NCBI GenBank assembly: GCA_947568835.1
Contig: OX387606.1
Span: 17,703,940-17,767,939 of the forward strand
Length of the DNA stretch: 64,000 nucleotides
Source: Protonemura montana
Taxonomy: Eukaryota; Arthropoda; Insecta; Plecoptera; Nemouridae
Reading direction: 5' to 3'
Part shown: positions 58,501-64,000 of the stretch, in pieces
Layout of the letters: each line of letters begins with the position of its first letter
Position numbering within the stretch: position 1 is the first letter of the stretch
Program-made: the position numbers and the translations under genes
The notes under the pieces: model-generated
The model's input: only the letters and a program-made list of their open reading frames with translations
Told to the model about the DNA's origin: nothing
Databases searched by the model: none

Positions 58501-61500
58501 AAATGGCTAGACAGTTGCGCAAATTGCAGGTATCGGATCAGTTTGGAAGTATAAAGCGCGAAAGGTATCGTGAAACGGTATATATTTTAACACCTACTTA
58601 ATCTTTTGTTATGGTCAAGCTTGCCAGACTTCTTGTTTTTAAGAAGTGAGCGAGTAATTCATAATTGTATAGGAAACTTGGAGCGCACTTGAAAATGTAT
58701 GGCCACTCTATTATCACCGATCGTGGCGTGCGGTGACGGGCAGTGGGTTTATAATAAAATCGTTCGTGTTTGCCGTAGGATGACGTGATATCAAGTAGGA
58801 GACATTATCAGTGAATCGCCTCGTTCTAGGTAACGCTTTCTGCGACTTGTCGTGAATGCGTTAGCTTCGTCGGCATGCACGTTCGATAGTGATCCTCATT
58901 AAGTGATCTGTGCTTTGCGTTCACACACATACAGTTTGGGCTCATGGTCCACCGACCACCTTTCAGGTGCACACAATGAAGTGATGGGTGAGGCAGGCGT
59001 CATCGCACACACACACCATTATCCCGGGGTACTCCACCCATCTATTTGTCCGGAGAATGAAAGCACGTAGCCATAGTAAACTGTCAATTGTGATTACATT
59101 GAACGCTGTTAATTAGTTGTTGTTAAAAACAAAGATGACCTTCCCTTGAATAATTTATATTGCAGTATTACTGTTTTAAATGATGGTAAGTTGAGACCGC
59201 AACGAAATTATGAAGAACACGCTCGCGGATCGTATCCAGTTAGGTGAACTGCATTCGCGGTTCGCAATGCCATTTATATCTTACAATTGCCTTCAGAGTC
59301 AATGCCACGCTTTGGGCTCGCATCTAATTTATTTGGACGGTGAATTTATTTATTTATTCATGGGATGCGTGCACTAAGCAAGCAGGTAGGTTATCGTGTT
59401 AACATAGTCTAATCAGGGATGTAGCCTGTACTTCTCGAGTTTTGGACACTGTCCCAAAAAAAGGTGCGCCTGCTGTTGACTGAACTGATATGTACACGCC
59501 AGAAAGAAATATGACATCATCCGACTATTCGAGAAGTATTATTGATGTATATGCAGGTACTAAATAAAGTAATTAAAAACATAGCTGCTCGGACAATCGC
59601 GCAAACCATTTGAAACATAGCTTTACCTTTAAAGTGCCTGTACCTAGTTACTCAGTTTCAATCTGAAATTGCAAATCACGGGCCTATCATAATAAAATTG
59701 AGGTCATGCAACTGAGGAGAATAACCAGTTGCTTAGCGAAGATCAAGCAAACGGTTCACAATGCTGCACACCCGGTAACTTAACCCACTTTTACTTTTGA
59801 ATTTTCGCACCAAAAATAAATATTGACAAGGCTCGAGGCGATCTCAAGTCAACAGTCAGACGTCTACATAATTGATGAATGGAAGGTACCTAACCGGGTT
59901 AATTTTTGGAAAAATTTAAAAAAAATTCGAAACCGGAGCCGGTGCCAAACTTCACTGTGGGCCACTCCGGGATTATGACCAAAACCCGACGACCTTTACT
60001 TTCGTTTGCTATAAAGAAATTGTTTCGACGGGGAATCGATCCGGTCCCTTCGACAAAGCACTAGAGGTGAATAGCCCCAAGTGGCCAATTGCAACCATTG
60101 GTTTTCTGGTCAACTAGACGTTATTTCTATCGATTATAACTTTAGATACATTTTAAGAGATAACAGTTCTAAGATCGCGACACAATCAGCACGTTTTTAT
60201 CGGAGACCGACGTAAGCCTCGCCCGATAGTGAGTACTTACTTCCTCCCGGCGCATGATTTCAACCTGTAGTCGTTTGTGAAATTCCTCGCATTCGTCCTT
60301 ATATTTCTCCATTTCTTCCTTAGTTTGCCTCATCTTCTTTTTTAACACATCCAGAAGGGTACCTTGTTGCACGTTCGTCGTCATTTTTGATAAATTGACT
60401 CGAATAAACTAGCTGAACACAAACACTGAGTACTTTGCACTGTAGTAGTACACCAAGATGGTGGCAGAGCAAACGACTCGACAGATCTGAGCCGTAGCAC
60501 GCTAGTCGCAGTCCGCCAACTGCAAGGTGGTCGAGAAAAGTAGTGCCTGTGCATACCTCAACTCCCCATAAGGGGATAATGAAAGAGAATGTAACATGTA
60601 TATTTGGGCAATACAATTTTTACTTAATGAATGGAATTTTTTTAATTTTCGATTTCAATTCACTTTAGAAGAAATACATTTTACAACCCGGCCTAACGGC
60701 AGTGTTCCTCCGCGGTAGCAGGCATACCTGAATGGGCGGGGCGGGGTCAGACTCGTATGGCGGGGAATGCAACTTTTGTAAATGTTATTTTGCCCACAAC
60801 TATCCCCAATTATTAAAATAGAACCACGATTAGCAATCTTTTAATGTATGCACAAGCCAAACGTAGAATATAAGGACGTAGTGCGCTAGTCAATGCGGCC
60901 AATGGCGGACGTAAGAGTATGAAAATGTTCAAATATTACAGCGCCGCAAAGAATGAAGATGACGTAAGCCCCGAAGAATGGCCGTTAATTGAGACTGCCG
61001 GCGATCGACCCTACGGTCTTTAGAGGATAGTCGGCGCCGGTAGATATAAGCCATGGTATAAGCCACCCATTTTTGCATGTGAAACACACCATGATTCACC
61101 ACGAAGGGAAAGCAATAGGCGCAGACAGACCGTACCGCGCTCAACCCATTAAAAATATCACGAAATGTATCGTGTGGCGGCAAGCAACGTGCATGCATAC
61201 GTCAGCTGAGTTGAGAGTTGCCTTTTAATAATATGCCCATGTATGGTTGGCGCAGCATATAAGACACACTTGTCATTGCCATAAGGGGAAAAACTGTACT
61301 AGCCGCGGAAACAAAACGATCGTGGAAATTAGCTCGCGGCCCGCTCGATCAGAGTGTGCATGTCCAAGTGAAAATGCAGATGAACCCTACCCGATTCAGG
61401 TTGTTTGCTCCTCCTCCTCTGGGCATTGAGTTGAGTCATTCATGTGTTACCACCTTTTCTCTTTCATAACAGCGTCGGGTGCAAACTAGACAGGTACGGC

Positions 61501-62590
61501 AAGCAGACCACCTGTTTATTTCATTTCCTTCCTCGTTCCCTTGGCGAATAATTCGAAATTTATATTTGTACTTTTTTTCTTAAAAACATCTTGATTATAA
61601 CCATGCGTATAATTTTTTTTACGGCGAGGACAAAAACTTGTTGCTTATGCAAATTAGGTTTCAGGAGAATCCCAGAAGCCGACTGCTGTCAAACATGACA
61701 AACGGAGGGTCCATTTCCAAACGCAATTCTGTCCACCGTCATAAACCACCACTTGCATGTCTGTGTCTGCTACTTTTCTACCTGGGAAGTGGGAAGACCC
61801 CCAGGCTTACGGTGGCTGTCAAATACCCCCACCCCACTGACCACGAGCCGAGCACGTGACTTTGACACGAGACAGGAATGTGGTGGGGCACGATTTAAGC
61901 TGATGATTAGCGAACATTCAACTTCAGTGCACAGATAATGGTATGGCTCTTTGTACGCCAATCAACAAAGTACGTCACAAGTTTAACCTCTTTAAATATG
62001 TAAATACTGACCCTTTTGAGCTGCGAGTTTTTAATGTTTTGAAGTTCATTTCTTATGATGTTGAACTTCATTATCGTATCGGAACCAAAAATTGACGATC
62101 CAAAATTGAATCCAGGATAATCCGCACAACGTCGTTGTCTTCGTCTCGTTTCCCTTTCGGCCACCACCTCTGTCCTCTCGCTGGTACATCGCAGTCTTGA
62201 AAGTTCCTCTGTCTCGGGATCGACATCTTCTAGATCACTAAAGCTGCTGCCATCGGCTGCAGGTCTCACTACATTCGTGACAACGCCATCCACGACCGGG
62301 TTGGAGTTGCTATCAGTCAAGACTGGTTGCTCACCGACACTATCTTGTCTCCTCTGCGGGTTGTTATTGTTGCGCGAAGTCCGATGTCTGGCCCTACTAT
62401 TACTTTCCGCATAATCATGCCTGCCACTGTTGACGTTTGCCACCACATTACCACCAGAAGGTCGTCGATCGACCCCATTATTCGTCACCGCATTCGGATT
62501 TCTGTATTCGTTACGAACTCCCCGTCCTCTTCCTCTTCCGTAGCCATTATTCTGATTTCCTGGACGTCTCCCATTCCCATTTTCCGCCAT
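46479..62590 (-). CDS. Tm1: Tropomyosin 1, multi-isoform gene
   Basis: Tandem partner of Tm2, transcribed in the same direction. First exons in the window: 62590-62012 (Tm1-I/C type) and 60384-60241 (cytoplasmic type). Then exon 3 (56725-56592); exon 4 as 55635-55518 or 55107-54990; exon 5 as 53517-53447 or 52885-52815; exon 6 (52358-52283); exon 7 as 51908-51846, 51569-51507 or 51005-50943; exon 8 (50195-50126); exon 9 as 49195-49113, 48208-48126, 47490-47408 or 46561-46479. Lengths are 134, 118, 71, 76, 63, 70 and 83 nt, exactly those of vertebrate tropomyosin exons 3-9, and phases match for every choice. The cytoplasmic path gives 252 aa and the I/C path 397 aa. The muscle exons 1-2 (MDAIKKK...) are not in the window and probably lie beyond 64000. 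Confidence 0.95.
46562..47407 (-). other. Tm1: Tm1 spacer between last exons 9-C and 9-D
   Basis: About 0.85 kb. Serves as 3' UTR for exon 9-C and as intron for 9-D. No other feature seen. Confidence 0.6.
47408..47490 (-). CDS. Tm1: Tm1 alternative last exon 9-C
   Basis: 83 nt after acceptor TTTCCAG. Encodes [20 protein letters not shown], ending FTELIGN. It resembles insect muscle-type Tm1 ends, with a Cys in the tail. Confidence 0.92.
47491..48125 (-). other. Tm1: Tm1 spacer between last exons 9-B and 9-C
   Basis: About 0.6 kb of 3' UTR/intron with no other feature seen. Confidence 0.6.
48126..48208 (-). CDS. Tm1: Tm1 alternative last exon 9-B
   Basis: 83 nt after acceptor GATTTCAG. Encodes [20 protein letters not shown], ending FKELYDY. 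Confidence 0.92.
48209..49112 (-). other. Tm1: Tm1 spacer between last exons 9-A and 9-B
   Basis: 0.9 kb of AT-rich 3' UTR/intron; no other feature seen. Confidence 0.6.
49113..49195 (-). CDS. Tm1: Tm1 alternative last exon 9-A
   Basis: 83 nt after acceptor TTTGCAG. Encodes [20 protein letters not shown], ending LHDIQNM. First last-exon in transcription order. Its non-muscle-like tail ends in Met instead of the Tyr/Asn of the others, as in cytoskeletal insect Tm1 ends. Confidence 0.92.
50126..50195 (-). CDS. Tm1: Tm1 constitutive exon 8
   Basis: 70 nt encoding [20 protein letters not shown] then RLE, between acceptor GTGACAG and donor GAGG|GTAAGT. It is near-identical in sequence and length to Tm2 exon 8. 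Confidence 0.95.
50196..50942 (-). other. Tm1: Tm1 intron between exons 7-c and 8
   Basis: 0.75 kb with no other recognisable feature. Confidence 0.6.
50943..51005 (-). CDS. Tm1: Tm1 alternative exon 7-c (divergent)
   Basis: 63 nt between acceptor AACAG and donor GGA|GTAAGT, in phase. Encodes [20 protein letters not shown] then G: 21 residues, the length of the two other exon 7 variants, but only distantly similar (shared A, E, K/L heptad pattern). It is too short for a gene finder to call alone. Confidence 0.82.
51507..51569 (-). CDS. Tm1: Tm1 alternative exon 7-b
   Basis: 63 nt encoding [20 protein letters not shown] then E, between acceptor TTGCAG and donor GAG|GTAACC. The [11 protein letters not shown] core is a known insect Tm1 variant. 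Confidence 0.92.
51846..51908 (-). CDS. Tm1: Tm1 alternative exon 7-a
   Basis: 63 nt encoding [20 protein letters not shown] then E, between acceptor ATTCAG and donor GAG|GTACC. It corresponds to the [16 protein letters not shown] segment fused into Tm2 exon 6-7. Confidence 0.93.
52283..52358 (-). CDS. Tm1: Tm1 constitutive exon 6
   Basis: 76 nt encoding (S/N/G)[18 protein letters not shown] then LEVSEEK. The split codon takes its first two bases from whichever exon 5 is used, giving N or G at the junction. Confidence 0.94.
52815..52885 (-). CDS. Tm1: Tm1 alternative exon 5-b
   Basis: 71 nt encoding [20 protein letters not shown] then SGD plus two bases (GG), between acceptor ACGCAG and donor GG|GTACGT. 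Confidence 0.9.
53447..53517 (-). CDS. Tm1: Tm1 alternative exon 5-a
   Basis: 71 nt encoding [20 protein letters not shown] then GGE plus two bases (AA), between acceptor TTTTCAG and donor AAAA|GTATGT. Confidence 0.92.
53518..54989 (-). other. Tm1: Tm1 intron between exons 4-a and 5-a
   Basis: 1.5 kb, AT-rich. No extra tropomyosin-like exon found. A weak box B-like gttcgaacctcg near 54480 is not enough to call a tRNA-like element. Confidence 0.6.
54990..55107 (-). CDS. Tm1: Tm1 alternative exon 4-a
   Basis: 118 nt encoding [39 protein letters not shown], between acceptor GTGCAG and donor GAG|GTAGCG. Closest to the Drosophila Tm1 muscle sequence. Confidence 0.94.
55518..55635 (-). CDS. Tm1: Tm1 alternative exon 4-b
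   Basis: 118 nt encoding [39 protein letters not shown], between acceptor TTGTAG and donor GAG|GTAAGA. The length and phase are the same as 4-a. Confidence 0.93.
56468..56545 (-). repeat. Tm1: Weak tRNA-like repeat remnant in Tm1 intron
   Basis: On the minus strand GCGTTGGCCATGAAATCCG is followed by a box B-like GGGAGTTTGATTCCCGG and CCTGCAAAGACTTTCATG. This resembles the 3' half of a tRNA-derived SINE head. There is no clear box A. Confidence 0.35.
56592..56725 (-). CDS. Tm1: Tm1 constitutive exon 3
   Basis: 134 nt encoding [40 protein letters not shown] then DESER. It is the first shared exon for both N-termini seen in the window. Its phase 0 start fits the 60241 and 62012 donors. Confidence 0.95.
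56726..60240 (-). other. Tm1: Large Tm1 intron
   Basis: 3.5 kb between the cytoplasmic first exon and exon 3. I looked for the muscle exons 1 and 2 (MDAIKKK and [10 protein letters not shown] coding) and did not find them here. It contains a (TTA)n run near 57127-57144 and a weak tRNA-like segment (59935-60110). Confidence 0.65.
59935..60110 (-). repeat. Weak tRNA-like repeat remnant
   Basis: On the minus strand TTGGCCACTTGGGGC is followed by ACCGGATCGATTCCCC, which fits box B (GGTTCGANTCC) with one change. Probably a decayed SINE head. Confidence 0.35.
60241..60384 (-). CDS. Tm1: Tm1 cytoplasmic-type first exon
   Basis: Encodes [40 protein letters not shown] then VEIMRREE (48 aa). It joins exon 3 in phase 0 via donor GAA|GTAAGT. 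Nearly identical to the Drosophila cytoplasmic Tm1 start ([20 protein letters not shown]). The promoter must lie just upstream (60385-60600). Joined to one choice of each cassette it gives 252 aa. Confidence 0.95.
60385..62011 (-). other. Tm1: Tm1 DNA between the two alternative first exons
   Basis: 1.6 kb holding the promoter of the cytoplasmic isoform at its left end; the rest acts as intron for the I/C isoform. No other gene-like frame is supported. Confidence 0.55.
62012..62590 (-). CDS. Tm1: Tm1-I/C-type first exon with RG-rich low-complexity N-terminus
   Basis: A 193-residue N-terminal extension begins MAENGNG, passes GYGRGRGRG, then Asn/Arg/Ser-rich sequence ([15 protein letters not shown]) and an acidic patch ([13 protein letters not shown]). 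It ends [20 protein letters not shown] then [13 protein letters not shown] before joining exon 3 in phase 0 (donor AGG|GTCAGT). The last 40 residues match the N-terminal part unique to Drosophila Tm1-I/C, the atypical tropomyosin that works with kinesin-1 in oskar mRNA transport. The RG-rich start is what one expects of an RNA-binding disordered tail. Full isoform 397 aa. Confidence 0.9.
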
Positions 62591-62608
62591 CCTAAAGCGC
62601 GAGCGCCG

Positions 62609-62629
62609 TCAACACCTGGACTCTGCCAT
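62609..62629 (-). promoter_or_regulatory. Tm1: Short upstream open reading frame in the Tm1-I/C leader
   Basis: ATG GCA GAG TCC AGG TGT TGA: a six-codon uORF that ends 18 bases before the main ATG. Its context (CAAGATGG) is a good initiation context. It could reduce translation of the main frame if the leader extends this far. Confidence 0.6.
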
Positions 62630-64000
62630 CTTGAACTAGATGTGGGCAGGCTCGTCAATCCGCAGGCTGGCTCGGCTGCGGCTCCCGGTCACTGACTGAG
62701 CGCTAAGAGCACGCGAGCGACTTCTAGCGGCAAAGCGTGCGGTTATCTTTCACACTGCTGCCGTCGTCTCTCGCCTCAGCGGCGCTATCTCCGCGGTGGC
62801 CTATTTCCGACGTCCCACCGCTGTCCCCAAACCATCACTAACCATCACGAACCATCTCTTCAATTCGTTGCGTGGATTTTTCCACAACGATTTATGAATC
62901 CCAACGACGTTTCCATCTTCCCGAATCGAACGCACGTTTTAATGGCTGCTTCTAAACTGTCGGGAATTGAAGCAACGTGCGAATTCCCCACCCGTTCGCT
63001 ACGAAACGCGGCGTTTCGACATCTGGCTAGTGGTCCATATTTGGATGCCAGCGCCTCCCCAGTGTTGATAATCGGCTAATTTTAGCGACACAGGCCCGGG
63101 GTTCTTAATTTAGAATGGATTCCATTACCTCCTACTAGCTCCTGTGTAAACGCCAAATTGCATCTGTTCATATACTTCATTTCTAAACGCTAACACTTCT
63201 GATTCAGGGAAATTTCTAAAATGTGTCGCGACTTGTCTACTGTCTTTGCGGTTTGTGCACCAATCATTTAAAAAAGGATGTTTAAAATTTTGACCCACAC
63301 AAATAGCCACTTTGCACGAGCTTTGTAACCCAATTCGACTGGCAAGCTGCTAACTGAATTTTTCTGTCGACTCGTGCCGTCTTGTGCCGTCAACGGAAAC
63401 GGCTAAGTGACTTTTAAAAAGTCTGCATTCTTCCTTAATCATCCGTCAAAGTAAAAATGAATTCGTACCTACTTTCAACTAAAATAATCGATACAGGACG
63501 GGAAATTGTAAAATCGCTACGCATATTTAAAGTTCCACAAACAATTACGCTCCAATGCGGCATGAAAACGAAATGGTAAGCAATCGTTTTAGCTTCAAGT
63601 TTCGCTTCTTTTCTCAGTAGACCACATGCTCTTGCAACGTACACGCAAAAACCAGTCTGGTCGGTCTCCTTAGGAAAAATGTCTTGAGCCTGACTAAGCG
63701 GATGACATATCTGCTCGCTAGTCGCTACCTTTTTGTCGCAGCACGACTTGCCATTCGACTGAAGCCGACTTCAAGATTCCTCCCCTTACCAATGGCATCG
63801 CTTAGGGAATACAAATCATCCTTGAAACGTCTTAGCGTACGTTTCACTTGACTTAAGAACATTCACTTTAATACCCAGGGTCTGATGGATGAAGAACACC
63901 ATCAACTTTGGTGAACTAATTTAAGCTGCAATCCAGTTCAAAACATAATGTATACCGTGATATTTATGTTGGTATGTACTCCTCGACAAAATTACATCTC
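62630..64000 (-). other. Tm1: Upstream DNA of Tm1-I/C; further Tm1 exons expected beyond the right edge
   Basis: 62630-62860 is GC- and CpG-rich and likely the I/C promoter. An uninterrupted 70-codon minus-strand frame at 63125-63340 encodes a protein-like segment (HPFLNDWCTNRKDSRQVATH) that I cannot identify. Nothing else is recognisable up to the edge. Confidence 0.5.

Noticed and set aside
38707-62590. One single tropomyosin gene with six last exons
   Set aside because: Each set of last exons has its own complete exon 3-8 series, and the two series match different Drosophila paralogues (Tm2 and Tm1), so these are two genes.

Overview
The window is nuclear DNA from an animal, almost certainly an arthropod and most likely an insect. 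The genes are split by spliceosomal introns (GT-AG, one GC-AG), the DNA is AT-rich, and the contents are CP190 (an arthropod insulator protein), Synaptotagmin 4, and a tandem pair of tropomyosin genes, one with the unusual insect Tm1-I/C amino terminus. Sequence alone does not settle the species; all names below rest on protein motifs recognised by eye.

Layout. 0.2-2.9 kb: NAP1 (minus, 3' end off the left edge), with a 0.3 kb tandem duplication in an intron. 6.2-15.9 kb: STIM (minus, 13 coding exons, 675 aa, complete). 16.3-18.7 kb: TAF1C-like Pol I factor (plus, 4 exons, 694 aa), head-to-head with STIM. 19.4-19.8 kb: COX16 (plus, 2 exons). 19.9-20.6 kb: two copies of a tRNA-derived repeat. 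21.9-26.3 kb: CP190 (minus, 5 exons, 1236 aa), head-to-head with an intronless alpha-carbonic anhydrase at 26.8-27.7 kb (plus). 29.2-37.8 kb: Synaptotagmin 4 (minus, 8 exons, 451 aa), whose introns hold a 5S rRNA-like repeat, another tRNA-derived repeat and a hammerhead-like stretch. 38.7-42.4 kb: Tropomyosin 2 (minus, 284 aa, two alternative last exons). 46.5-62.6 kb: Tropomyosin 1 (minus, at least two first exons and duplicated internal and last exons). 62.6-64 kb: upstream Tm1 DNA with one unidentified open frame.

The genes do not form one pathway. There are two local themes: a calcium and muscle theme (STIM, Syt4, Tm1, Tm2) and a nuclear theme (NAP1, TAF1C, CP190). The exon structures were rebuilt from splice sites, and the reading phases close exactly for all complete genes (STIM 2028 nt, TAF1C 2085, COX16 345, CP190 3711, Syt4 1356, Tm2 855, Tm1 cytoplasmic 759, Tm1-I/C 1194). 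This is strong internal support.

Most notable: (1) Tm1 carries cassettes of mutually exclusive exons with identical lengths (2 x 118, 2 x 71, 3 x 63, 4 x 83 nt), while neighbouring Tm2 has fused exactly those exon pairs (118+71 and 76+63); (2) CP190 has a SILK motif followed by an RVxF-type motif, the classic protein phosphatase 1 docking pair; (3) the carbonic anhydrase keeps all zinc ligands but has Lys where the catalytic Thr199 should be; (4) a tRNA-derived repeat family has a conserved hairpin upstream of the tRNA-like part, and a separate 5S rRNA-like repeat is present.
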